From: Microplitis mediator
Lineage: Eukaryota; Arthropoda; Insecta; Hymenoptera; Braconidae
Direction: 5' to 3'
DNA length: 64,000 nucleotides
Assembly: GCF_029852145.1 (NCBI RefSeq)
Contig: NC_079975.1
Location: forward strand, 26,665,364-26,729,363
Both the position numbers and the translations under genes were made by a program. This document shows positions 12,400-24,092 of the stretch, one piece after another. The notes below the pieces were generated by a model that was not told the DNA's origin, did no database searches, and saw only the letters and a program-made list of their open reading frames with translations. Numbering within the stretch: the stretch's first letter is position 1; every line of letters begins with the position of its first letter.

Positions 12400-15342
12400 T
12401 TAATCCATCTCCACTTTGGATAATAAAACACGCAGAGTTGTAAAGTAGGAGAAAGTTTTCGATAAAAACTGAAATAGAATTTAAAGTATTTTAGTAATTG
12501 AACAATTTAATTATCGTTAGGATTATTATCAAAATACCGTTGCGTAGTAAGGCAATGAAAGTATCGGCATTACTCCAATAACTTCAATAGTCGACGGTTT
12601 TTGTGATCTATGCATTACAATTAACATGCTGCTATTCAATGCCTTTGAATTTTGAATCCATGCTGACTCGTACAGCGCCGTTCCAACGCCTTCACACTGA
12701 AACGATGTGTTAATTATCACGTGTGAAAAATGAGTCGTCAGAATTTATTTTACCATATGGATCAGATGTTCTGATGGCCATGCAGAAATGTACAGAATTA
12801 TGGCTATTATCGAAGAGGCACCGACAAATGGTATTTTGAAGCCAACAGGTTCATTCTAAAGTTATTTTTTTTTTTTTTATATTAACGTAATAAATAATAC
12901 TATAAATTTAAAAGAGTTCCGAAAAATCGAGGCTATTTGAGAAGCTTTAATAAATTTTTTTTGGAGTTGTCAATGCAAATGTCTTGAAAGTCGGCTAAAC
13001 ATTTTTAAATATACACTCTCCCAGATAGCAAAATGACGTCTTGATGAGTTCTTATTTATGATTTGGACGTCTTATCAAAATCTTACCATGACGTTTTAAG
13101 GAGCTCCTAATTTTGACTTCATTTTGATTTTAAAGAAGTTAAAAAAAACAATACATTTAGACGTCACAAAACTGACGTCTTATTTATGGAGTCTTCAAAA
13201 ACTCTTAATCAAGAGTTCTTAAAAATGACACCTTTAAGGAGTCATTATAAGACTTCTTGAGGACGCCTTCAAAAAGACGTCATAAAGCAGTAATTCCGAC
13301 TTGAATGCTGTCTGGGCTGTAGGTTCAAAAAAAATCCATGTGGAATTATATGGGAATCCATAGAAATCTATTCAGAAATGTTTGGATTTACATAAAAATT
13401 TACAGGAATCAACATAGGAAAGTATGAATTTCTATAGGGAATCCATATGAGAAACTATGGATTCCTGAATTCTCATATAGGAATCTGTGGGTACTTCGAT
13501 TCTCATACAAAAAAAATACAAATAGGAACTTAGATTAGTACCTGTATTTCTATGGAAAAATTTTGTGTACATGGTAAACCATTTATTAGCACATGGGAAT
13601 CAAAACTAGGTTTCGATATGAATTTTCGCATGGTTTGGATTCCCATGGAAAATCATTGTAAAAATTCATCCAGGAATCCACACTAGATTCCCATATGGAT
13701 TTAGGGATTTAATCCACATAAGAGTCTATGTTAGATTCCTGGAAGAAACCATAAGAAAATCCATCCGAAAACGCAATATGAGAATCTAAGCTAGATTTTG
13801 TTGATAGGGTAGTTCATTTCTTACTCCATTTTACCAAACTCTGTTCTGTCATAATAATTATTTACCCCAGCGATATGAACTCCGCTAGTAATAACTGCAA
13901 TTACACACGTAACAGACGTAGTCGCAAGAACATAACGGCTACTGATTATTATTTCCTGAATATACCTGAAAGTAATAAGGAGGAATTAAGCTTATGAAGC
14001 CGAACTTGATCAGCAATTAACTGTTTTTACCATAACAAGTACTGGTGTTTCTTGACACACTCAACAAAATGGTCATTATCCGTTACAGTTTTGAATTCTC
14101 GAGCCAAAAGTTCAAGACGGGCGCCAGAATACCACAGAAGTAAAGCGATTTGCATATCAAATACTGGAATTGAGAGGCAATGAAGTGTCGCAGCACTCTG
14201 GTGGGCATAAACGAGCTCAAATGCAGGACTTTCGTCAACGGGAAATGGGTAGTCAGCGATATTTGGAAACGGCTGTGGTAGTCCGATCGGTGAGACTATT
14301 ATTATAAGAATAGCTATGAACCCGAATATCATCACAAACAAATGTAATTTCCCACAACGTTTTATATAAACGATAAACAATTCACGCTCATCTTCTCTGG
14401 CATTGGTCACGTAATTCTCCATTTCATACAACAGATACTAAAATCGAAATTATTAAAACTGAATGAACAGAAAAAATAAATATACCCTGATTAAAAAAGT
14501 GGATTGAAAATTATTTCAATTCTTTTCAATCCCTCGGCGGTTTTGGAAAGTATTGAATGGAATTGAAATTTCGATCGTTTGAATACTTTCCAATTCCTAA
14601 GTGGAATTCTAAAGTATTGAAAAGAATTTAGGTATTGAGAAGGATTCAGAAAGATTCAAAAATTTCAATTCATTTCAATCTTTTTCAATCCCACACATGA
14701 CCCGAAATGTGAAATTATTTAGGTATTGAGAAGGATTCAGAAAGATTCAAAAATTTCAATTCATTTCAATCTTTTTCAATCCCACACTTGATTCGAAATG
14801 TCGGATTATTTAGGTATTGAGAAGGATTCAAAAAGATTAAAAATATCAATTCATTTGAATCTTTTTCAATTCCTCGGAAGTTCAGAAATTCTTTTATTAT
14901 TTTGGGATTGAAAAGTATTCATTTTATGTCAAAATGAATACCTTGGGGTATAGAAAGTATTCGAAAGGATTCATTTCTCATCTTTTTCAATACTTTTCAA
15001 TTCACTTTTTTAATCAGGGTAAGTAAATATATACATGAGATACTAAACCTGCAACCTCTTGTAATGTATTTTGCTCAATATCATTTTGATAAAAGTTTGA
15101 CTGGTATTGGCAGCGTCAAAAAGTGATTTTGTAAAACTCAATATATTTCGCCAATGATTGTAAGCAGCATAGCACATTGGTAAAAATGCAGATACAGATA
15201 GGCAAAATGTAGCCCACCATCTTATTTGAAAAAGTACAAATTTCCACTTAGGTGCATTTTTATAGTTCGGCCAACAAGTCCCTACTAGTGTTGAAAATTT
15301 AGTAAACGCAATTGCGAACTCAGGAGTTGCTTTGAATATCAT
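12400..15342 (-). CDS. Odorant receptor 3 (7tm_6), six exons, 376 aa
   Basis: Third receptor in the array. Exons: 15049..15342, 14031..14437, 13866..13965, 12754..12855, 12538..12696, 12400..12468; the total of 1131 nt is an exact multiple of three. The protein starts MIFKATPEFAIAFTKF. Exon 2 contains GLPQPFPNIADYPFPVDES and LLWYSGARLELL. Exon 5 begins CEGVGTALYESAW, and the last exon reads FLSKTFSYFTTLRVLL before VEMD and the stop. Intron 1 holds an element of the same family as intron 1 of copy 2. Intron 3 (between exons 3 and 4) holds two further repeat blocks. The first exon and about 0.8 kb of upstream DNA are closely similar to copy 4, so the two share a recent duplication. The gene appears intact; the ligand is unknown. 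Confidence 0.92.
13019..13316. repeat. Inverted-repeat element CCCAGATAGCAAAATGACGTC
   Basis: Ends CCCAGATAGCA and TGCTGTCTGGG. The body has many GACGTC-containing and AAGACTTCTTGA-type words. It lies in intron 3 of receptor 3. Confidence 0.7.
13320..13810. repeat. Degenerate palindromic repeat array (GGAATCCATA words)
   Basis: About 490 bp built from variants of TGGGAATCCATAGAAATC and complements, in intron 3 of receptor 3. Ends are not sharply defined, though GATAGGGTAG closes it on the right. Confidence 0.6.
14485..15019. repeat. Inverted-repeat element CCCTGATTAAAAAA, intron 1 of receptor 3
   Basis: Second copy of the 8818..9484 family, in the same intron of the neighbouring paralogue, with three starts of the 91-bp internal unit (about 14628, 14718, 14809). 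It is flanked by TA on both sides, whereas the copy in receptor 2 is flanked by TT. Confidence 0.88.
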
Positions 15343-16304
15343 TTTCTTACGGTGGTTTTCTGACGAATGACGCTGTCAGTACGAATTTAGACATGCGTAG
15401 CCAGTTTCACTGGAAATAATACCCTATAATTTTCTAAACTTCGATTCATTATAACTCATTATGAATTCATGAGCCTAAAATGGTTGCAATGAGAAACATA
15501 TAATTACAGCATGTAGCTGTAGTGGAGGTTTCAAAATAAAATGACACTTTAGTTTATATTTTCCGGTCACTAAAATTATTTTTTACGTTCTATCATCAAA
15601 GGCGCGTACTCAAATAAATTTACCGAAATTTATTTTCGGTAGTTTCGATTTTTCCGGGCCGCCTGTCGTATTTATTTTTATGTTTTAAAAGATGGTGCGT
15701 TTGAAATTAGCTGTAGTGGCTAAAATGAAAGGGTTGCAGACAAACTGGAGCCGATAATAACATAGTTTAGTATACAATTAGTTGCTTAAGTATTCATACG
15801 TGGCTGTAATAGCAGGAGTTGAAACATAATAGAGGTATTGTATTGTGGATTTTTCACAGCCATAAATAGTTATTACTAAGAAGTGAAGTCCGTGAAGAAA
15901 GGGTTGTAAATTCAATTTTATATTTAATAACAATAATAGAAGTCGGGTACATTAACCTTCTTTGTTATATAGTTTTACTTACTGTTGCTTAGTTGCTAAG
16001 CATAATTCTATCCTCAGTATATAATGAAACATGATGACAGGTAGAACTCTCCGAGTACGTACTATTATAGCCATTCATTAATTTTATAACTAGTGATGGC
16101 AGTCCGTAGTAATTTTGAAGTTTCATTGATTAATTTCTTTACGATTAGTGCAATTATTCATAATTATTACTTCGTAAATTTTGACTGTGAAAAAATGATT
16201 GTAAATATATTTGCTATCGAGTACATTTAAGGTGAAAATAAAAAATTTTGTGTCGTTTCTTTGAAATATCATAATAAAATAAAAGGGGAGTGTTAAATTA
16301 GTGT
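15343..16304. repeat. Upstream region of receptor 3, duplicated upstream of receptor 4
   Basis: From 15343 to about 16180 this DNA matches 19161..20010 nearly base for base over long stretches (for example TGCAATGAGAAACATATAAT and TTTCCGGTCACTAAAATT). It should contain both promoters and marks the duplication that produced receptors 3 and 4. No coding sequence. Confidence 0.8.
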
Positions 16305-16524
16305 GTACCAGAAAATCGGAACGTTTTCCGCACGAAAAAACAAAATTGGAAAGTAAAAAATCTACTGGGTCACTAGATTTCAGAAATTTTTGACATATAG
16401 ATGCTGGAATGTTAGCCGAAAATCTTCGGCCAACCCCTAACTTCTGGAACTACCCCTTAAGCAGTCAAACTACATTAATTTTTTTCATTTTCGTTGCGCG
16501 ATAAACGTTCTGATCTTCAGGTAC
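16305..16524. repeat. Inverted-repeat element, family GTACCTGAAGATCGGAACG
   Basis: About 220 bp with a diverged left end (GTACCAGAAAATCGGAACG) and right end CGTTCTGATCTTCAGGTAC, between receptors 3 and 4. Confidence 0.8.
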
Positions 16525-17091
16525 ATAAATTAGTGAGTTTCTGAAATCATTTTTTATTTTTCGACTTATTTTACATATTTTTAGGCATTAAAACAGCTGT
16601 GATGCTATAAAGTGATCAAATTATTGAAAGCTTTCTTATCGATCAGTTTGATTGAATGATTTTTCTTGTTGATCAAAATCCTCAGACATGTTTTCGCTAA
16701 AAAATTCTAAAGCTGCCTGTATCTGTAATAAATTTTGTTTTTAAAAATGCACACGATCGATTTTGACCGCTGATCAACAACCTATTAAATTTTAATTATA
16801 CGGGTAATTTTACGTATGTATACGTATATATACATATATATTTTTTTATTTATCTATATATTATACATACTACATTTGATAATTTATTTTATATATTGAT
16901 AAATTTTTTGTTACTATTCTATTTAGTTCAAAACTATAAATAGTTGAAATCGAAGTTGTCATTTCTGTGGATGAATATATTTTTATAAATGGAATTAGTC
17001 ATATTTTGTATTTTATTAAATATTTCAAAGAATAATTGTGTACCTGTTCTGGTTTCACGATAAGTAAGACTACATTTTTACAAAGCAATAA

Positions 17092-19160
17092 TTACGCTTC
17101 CTCGATTTCCATTTTCGAAAGTAACACGCGTAGAGTAGTGAAATATGAAAATATTTTTGACAAAAACTGAAATATATTAGTATTATGATAAAAACCATTT
17201 TTATAATCTATATATGTTTGAAAACAAAATATATATATACCGTTGCATAGTAAGGGAGCGAAAGAGTCGGTAATATCCCAGCGACATCAATGCTCGCCGC
17301 TTTTTGAGATCTCTGTATCACGATCAAAATACTTGTGTTCAGTGTTTTTGAATTTTGAATCCAAGATGACTCGTATAATGCTATTCCAACTTTTTCACAC
17401 TGAAAAAATTTACGTACCTGAAGATCGGAACGTTTTTTGCGCAACGAAAATGAAAAAAATTATGTAATTCGACTGCTCAAGGGATAATCCGGAGATACGG
17501 GGTGTCCAAAGATTTTCGGCTGGCATACTCGCATCTATATGCGAGACATTTCAAAAATCTAGTCATCCAGTAGAAATTTACTTATCAATTTTTCTTCTAT
17601 TGCGCAAAAAACGTCCCGATCTTCAGATCCAAAAATTTTTGAATTTTTTGTAACCCTTACGGTGCGCCTGTAGAACCCAATACTTTTTGAATTCATCTAA
17701 ATTTTTTAAAAATTTTTGATAGCTACAAAATATAGTAGGGGCATTTATATTAATTATTTTTAATAGTCATGTCCATTTAAGTTTTTGTGAGGGCCCTCTA
17801 AGTAAAAAAATCTATCGTTTTTTGATGGAATACTTGAAATTTTTTGCATCTGTAAAATGGGACATGCATTTGTTTTTATGGCCAATTTACTTTGATGGTC
17901 GATTTATCAACTAAAAGTTTTTAAAAAACTTGTAAACATTTTTGACATTCGTTATAAAAATTTTAAAACGAGGACAAGGTCTGCTCTAAAAGATTCAAAT
18001 TTAAAAGCCGCAATAAAATTCACTATTGGCTGTAAAAACAAATTAATATTTTACCATTTGCGCAAGATGTTCTGATGGCCAAGCAGTTACATAAAGTACC
18101 ACACCCATGATCATTGACGCAACTATAAAGGGAACTTTAGCAGCTATTGGTTCGTTCTGATTGAAAATTCAAGTTTCAATTTAAAAAAAAAATTTTAAAT
18201 CACTTTTAGATAGTTGTCAAAAAATATACCCCAACAATGTGAATTCCACTTGTGATAGCGGCCAAGACACAAGTTATGACGGTAGTTGCAAGAATATGAC
18301 GGCTACTGACGACGATTTCCTGGATGTACCTAAAAATTTGAGAAAAACCGTTGAATTTTTGATAAATAATAAATATTTCTCATATAATTTTTATCAAAAG
18401 TACAGTAATAAATGCTGATGTTTCTCGACGCACTCATTAAATTGTTTATAGTCAGCAGCGTCGTGAAATTCTTGGCTCAAAAGTTCAAGTCGTGCACCAG
18501 CATACCACAGCAATAGCGCGATTTGGCAGTCGAATGTTAGAATAGAGAGACAATGAATTGTAGCCGCACTCTGGTGTAAATATATGAGTTCGAATATCGG
18601 GTGTCCTTCTGTAGAAAAAGGATATTCAACGATATTCGGAAACGGCTGGGGTACTCCAATAGGAGCGACTATTATGATAAAAATCGTCATTAGACCGCTT
18701 ATCATAAGAGTTGCGTGTAATCTGCCACAACGTTTTATGTACATTATGAACAATGCGCGTTCGTGTGCTTGTGCACTCGTTACATAATCTTCCATTTCTT
18801 CCAACAAATACTGAAATTTCATAAAATTAGAAATAATCATATTAAAATATATATAAGATACTAAACCTGCATTTTTTTGAAGTGGATTTTGCAATAAATC
18901 ATTTTAGTAAACGTTTGAACAGTATTTGCAGCATCAAAAACAGATTTCGTAAAGCTTAATATATTTTTCCAGTGATTATAAGCTGCGTAGCACATTGGCA
19001 AAAATGCAGATATTGATAAACAAAATGTTAGCCACCATCTTATTTGAAAGAGAACGTGTTTCCATTTCGGAGCGTCTTTAGGGTTCGGCCAGGAAGTCCC
19101 CAGTAATGTTATAAGTTTTGTAAACGCTATTGCGAACTCCGGAGTTGCTTTGAATATCAT
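17092..19160 (-). CDS. Odorant receptor 4 (7tm_6), six exons, 378 aa
   Basis: Fourth receptor. Exons: 18867..19160, 18404..18810, 18230..18329, 18055..18156, 17241..17399, 17092..17166 (1137 nt, phases conserved). It starts MIFKATPEFAIAFTKL, and its exon 1 closely resembles copy 3. The exon 2/3 junction codon is CTG (Leu), where copies 1, 3, 5 and 6 have Trp and copy 2 has Gly. The last exon reads FLSKIFSYFTTLRVLL followed by an acidic tail ending EEA. It is the most compact gene here: intron 1 is only 56 bp and has no insertion. An inverted-repeat element (17414..17630) lies about 5 bp upstream of the pyrimidine-rich acceptor of exon 5. No disabling change was seen. Confidence 0.92.
17414..17630. 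repeat. Inverted-repeat element beside the exon 5 acceptor of receptor 4
   Basis: GTACCTGAAGATCGGAACG on the left; the complement on the right is slightly decayed (CGTCCCGATCTTCAGATCC). It sits 14 bp from the exon boundary at 17399, leaving only a short pyrimidine run for splicing. Confidence 0.8.
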
Positions 19161-20358
19161 TTTGTTACGATGGTTCGATGACGAATGAGTGCGTTAGTAG
19201 CAATTCGGACATGCGTAGCCAGTTTTACTAGAAATAATACCTTATAATTTTCAAAACGTCGATTCATTATAACCCATTATGTATTCATAAGCCTAAAATG
19301 GTTGCAATGAGAAACATATAATTACAGCAGTACATGCTGTAGTGGAGCTTTCAAAATAAAATGACACTTTAGTTTCTATTTTCCGGTCACTAAAATTGTT
19401 TTTTACGTTCTATCATCAACGGCGAGAACTCAAATAAATTTATCGAAATTTATTTTCGGTAGTTTCGGTTTTTCCGGGCCGCCCGACGTATTTATTTTTA
19501 TGTTTTAAAAAGATGGTGCGTTTGAAATTAGCTGTAGCGGCTAAAATGAAAGGGTTGCAGACAAACCGGAGCCTATGATAACAAGGTTTAGTATATAATT
19601 AGTTGCTTAAGTATTCATACAGTGGCTGTAATAGTCGGAGTCGAAACATAATAGGGGTAATATATTGTGAATTTTTCACAGCCATAAATCGTTATTACTT
19701 AGAAGTTAAATCGGTGAAGAAAGGGTTGTAAATTCAATTTTATATTTAATAACAATAATAGAAGTCGGGTACATTAACTTTCTTTGTTATTATGGTTTTA
19801 CTTACTGTTGCTTAGTTGCGCAATATAATTCTACCCTCAGTATATAATGAGACATGATGACAGGTAGAACTCTTCGAGTACGTACTATTAATACTATTAT
19901 AGCCATTCATTAATTTTATAACCAGTGATGGGCAGTTCGTAGTAATTTTGATGTTTCATTGATGAATTTTTTCACAATTAGTGCAATTATTCGTAATTAT
20001 TACTTCATAAATTTCAACTGTGAAGAAAGAGTTGTAAATATATTTGTTATCGAGTACATTCGTCTTCGCTATTTCGAGGTAAAAACTAAAAAAATTTTTG
20101 TCGTTTCTGTGCAATATCAAAATAAAGTGAAAGAGGATTTTTAAATAAGCCATGAAATTTTTTATGATAACAGTTTGTGATTTTATTATTTTGATTGCTT
20201 TTTAGATTCAAAACTATGATTATATACAAACATATGTTCTACAACATATGAAATAACAATTTTTTCTAAGTGCTACATTTATAAAATCTGTTTCTAAAAT
20301 TATTTTTAAATTTTATTCGAACTACTTAACGTACCTATGACTGCCTAAAATTTATTAT
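19161..20358. repeat. Upstream region of receptor 4 (duplicate of receptor 3 upstream)
   Basis: Counterpart of 15343..16180. The small open frames on both strands near 19956-20153 are not supported, because the matching DNA upstream of receptor 3 does not keep them obviously open. Confidence 0.75.
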
Positions 20359-20579
20359 ATCCCTGGTGGTTTTGAACCACCCTGGGAGTGGAAACACAGT
20401 GGAATCACGGTGGATCCAGGGTGGTTACACGGTGGGTTTGTGCCATTTTATCACCGTGTATACACCGTGATTCAACGGTGGTTACACGATGTACCCACCC
20501 TGATTCCACGGTGATAAAATGAAAAAAAGCCCACCGTGATTCCACCGTGTTTCCAGGGTGATTCAAAACCGCCAGGGAT
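20359..20579. repeat. Palindromic element CCCTGGTGGTTTTGAA
   Basis: About 221 bp with ends CCCTGGTGGTTTTGAA and TTCAAAACCGCCAGGG. The body repeats GGAATCACGGTGG / CCACCGTGATTCC words. It lies about 60 bp downstream of the receptor 5 stop codon. Confidence 0.82.
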
Positions 20580-20639
20580 TAATTAATTTAACAAACTATA
20601 TTAATTATAAATCTATTATCATACAAACAAAAATGAAAC

Positions 20640-22745
20640 TCAGTCTTCCATTTTGTCCAGCACAACACGAAGAGTCGTGAAGTACGAAAATGTTTTCGAT
20701 AGAAACTGCAATTAAATAAAATTTATTAGTAAAAGAAGTAAATTTAATATTTTAACAATATACCGTTGCGTAGTATGGTAATGAGAGCATGGGTAAAATA
20801 CCAGCCACTTCAATAGTCGCTGGTTTTTGTGATCTCTGTATCACGATAAGAATACTTTTATTCAATTCCTTTGAATTTTTGATCCAAGATGAATAGTATA
20901 ACGCAGTTCCAATATTTTCACACTGAAAAAATTAATCAATTTCGGAATTCAAAGATATCTGCGTAAAGTATCACTAAATTATTACTAAATTTACATGGCT
21001 AGTGATGTGAAATTACCCCATAATTTCTAATTTCCGGTAAATTTTCGGTAATATTACAGAGAAACGATAATTGTGGTTAAATAACCTGACAGTACGGTAA
21101 CAACGGTACTTAAACCTGAATTTCTGAGGTATTACCGTATTTTTACTTTGCTAGCCAGTTTTCATCTACAAAAGTTGTTTTTTTCGTAACAGAATCCAAA
21201 GATAAAATAGAGCTCTACTTAACAAATTTACCGTACTAGTCGGTTAATTTACCGCACTGCTCGGTGATTTCACCGTAAATTCCATAAAACACCGTATGAT
21301 GATAAATTAGAGGCGCATAGAGACCCGGTGCGAGCTTTTATTACCATGTGAATATAGTGGAAACCTAAACATGCAAACTTGCAAAATAACCTTCTCAATA
21401 AGACAATTTATAGATAAATTGAGAAAAACATAGATAGCCCGAACTAGGAATCGAACCCAGACCAATTCGGTATCGCACCGAGTGCTCTACCAGTTGAGCT
21501 ATCCGGCACTATACTATATTCCGTTCAATTAGATCTATAACTTATTGAGCCACACCTTTAACTTTATGAGTATGAATAGAATCATCGTTTTTCAGGAAAT
21601 CAGAAATAACTGGTTTCATTATGGTCATTTCGAACAATAATAAATATAAATTATTACCATTTGTGCAAGATGTTCTGATGGCCACGCACAAAGATACAAC
21701 ACTGCCGACAAGCCCATCGATAAAATAACAAATGGCACTTTATCAGCAACAGGTTCATTCTATTGAAATTCAGTATAGGTAATGATAGTTTGAATAACAA
21801 CAATGATTAATCTTACCCCAACAATATGAACCCCACTAGTAATTACAGCTATCGTGCACATAACGACCGTCGTTGCAAGAATGTAACGACTACTCATTAT
21901 TATTTCCTGAATAAACCTAGTAATCGGTTAAAAATCATTAGCAATTTTTTTTTCATAATTAAAAATATAAATTACCATAATAAATACTGATGTTTCTTAA
22001 CACAAGCGACGAATTGCTGGTTATCGGTGACTTTTTGAAACTCGTCGCCCAACAATTCAAGTCTTGCACCAGCGTACCAGAGTAGCAGAGCGATTTGACA
22101 ATCGAAAACTGGTATAGACATGCAATGAATCGTCGCGATGCTTTGTTGCAAGTAAATAATCTCAAAAGTAGGATGTCCGTCCACCGGAAAAGGATATTCA
22201 GCAACATTCGGAAACGGCTGGGGCATTCCAATAGGTGCGATAATTATTATAACAGCTGCCATCATCGCGGATATCATTATCGAAACATGTAATCGTCCAC
22301 ACCTTTTAATATAATTAACGAACAATTCTCTTTCATTAGCGCGTGCCTGCTCAACATATTTTTCCATTTCATAGAAAAGGAACTGCAATAAATAAATTTT
22401 ATTAAATTAACCAATCAGGATTAAAAAAAGTTTGTAAAAATAAAATGAAACCTGAAGTTTACGATAATGTATTTTACACAACAACATTTTTATAAAAGCT
22501 TGGCTACAATTAGCAGCGTCACACAATGACTTTGTAAAACTCAATATATTTTTCGTGTTATTGTAAGCCGCATAACACATGGGTAAAAACGCAGTTATTG
22601 ACATGAACCAAAAAAACCACCATTTTATATTAAAAACAATAAGCTGACACTTGGTTGCATTTTTGTAGTGCGGCCAGGAGCTGCCGAGTATCGACGTCAG
22701 TTTAGTAAAAGCTATTGCAAACTCTGGAGTTGCTTTGAATAACAT
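20640..22745 (-). CDS. Odorant receptor 5 (7tm_6), six exons, 375 aa
   Basis: Fifth receptor and sister copy of receptor 6. Exons: 22452..22745, 21976..22382, 21817..21916, 21658..21759, 20764..20922, 20640..20705 (1128 nt). It starts MLFKATPEFAIAFTKLTSIL. An open frame extends upstream to 22997 but is not needed and lacks conservation with copies 1-4. Exon 2 has MPQPFPNVAEYPFPVDGHP and LLWYAGARLELLGDEF. The gene ends FLSKTFSYFTTLRVVL plus DKMED. Exon 3 is identical in nucleotide sequence to exon 3 of receptor 6. The intron between exons 4 and 5 contains a tRNA-derived sequence. Upstream DNA, including 22746..23000, is repeated almost exactly upstream of receptor 6. The gene appears intact. 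Confidence 0.93.
21300..21510 (-). repeat. tRNA-derived SINE-like sequence in an intron of receptor 5
   Basis: Read on the minus strand, 21437..21508 has a tRNA-like head: A-box-like TAGCTCAACTGGTAGAGC, B-box GGTTCGATTCC and a T-arm CTGGG/CCTAG. The anticodon loop lacks the expected T33, and the two outermost acceptor pairs do not form. DNA on the 3' side may be the SINE body. More likely a Pol III-derived retroposon or tRNA pseudogene than a working tRNA. Confidence 0.6.
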
Positions 22746-24092
22746 TTTGCAATGATGGTTTTTCAACGAATGAGTCTGACGTTTGTATGAGAAGTGCGTG
22801 AACCCTGACTGTGATACGGGATATTCAGCGGCTCCGAGGCGTCGATTGCTAATTATCGGTTTGCTACATAGTTGATTAGACAAGGGCTCGAAGTTATGAA
22901 TAGATAAACAGTTGCTCGAAATACACTTGTATCTACCGATGGATTCGTAGGCTCCAGACATTGTGGAGCCGTTAATGTTAGTGTTGATTGAATGCAATTA
23001 TCTGCTTGAATATTCACGCACTGAAAGTCTTAGCGAAAGCAGTAATTAGGCAAAATATAGATGTTACGGATTCGACGAATGAAAATAAATGCTCGAACAA
23101 AGTGTTTGTATAGACGTAAGCTAGGGGTAGCGAAGTAAAATAAGACAAATTATATGTTTGCTTTACAATGGAGTGCATGAGTTCATTCACCGAAGAATTT
23201 TTTTGAAAATGTTGCTTTGTGTTTATTTTAAGATTCGGACAGAGGGTTATGAAACTTTAGTTATACATTGTAACAATTGTACTACGTACTATGAAGTTCA
23301 ACGCGGACAGTTTCCATTTATTGTTCTAGTGCGACCCAGATAGTTCTGTTCTTCTATACTTGAGCGCGGAACAGAAGTGACAGCTCTTCGTAAGTGAGAA
23401 AATTTTATCATTCGAAATTGAGTTTTTAAGTGTGAGAATAATTGCTTCCGATTTGTCACATTTTGAATTTTAATTTTTGAATCTTTGGAACCGCCAAAAA
23501 AAAAAAATAATAATAAGAATTTGAAAGAACCGTAATACGAATTTTCTGCGATAGATAATCATGATTTAGTGCTTTTTTCTGGGAAAAGGATAGTAAATAT
23601 ACAGTCTAATGATACATTTGGTAACAGGTATATTCTCCTTGGCTGTTTTAAAATAAAAACTCAGCGTTGCTTTGTGGAAATATCAAAATAAAGAGACACA
23701 TAATCAGATTCACATACTTAATAAGGTTTTGTACTCAATAAAATATCCAACTGATTATTGTACAATAGAGTAGCGAGTCGTAAGCTCGATAACAAGGTAG
23801 TCTTTAAACTTAAAGTTTCATTTTGCTGAATGACAGTGATTGTTAAACTAGTGTTTTTCTGAAAATATTTTTAATGTTTTGACTTATTTTACATATTTTT
23901 ACGCATTGAAACAGATGTGATGCTATGAATTGATAAAATTATTGAAGACTTTTGACATTCAGTTTGACTGCGTAATTTTTCTTACATATTCCTTGAAATT
24001 TCTTAAAATAACCCGCACAATTTTTTATACCCACAGTTCAGTAATTTGATTGTCTTTTGATTTAAAAACTATGGTTGCATACATTTGAATGA
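22746..24092. repeat. Upstream region of receptor 5, duplicated upstream of receptor 6
   Basis: 22746 to about 23400 corresponds to 27836..28400, with near identity in the first 250 bp (for example GGATATTCAGCGGCTCCGAG). It holds the presumed promoter. The rest, to the end of receptor 6, is AT-rich with no gene recognised. Confidence 0.7.

Noticed and set aside
21437..21508. Functional tRNA gene
   Set aside because: The anticodon loop lacks T33 and the acceptor stem has two terminal mismatches.
22746..22997. Longer N-terminus for receptor 5
   Set aside because: The open frame continues by chance; the conserved MLFKATPEF start matches the paralogues.
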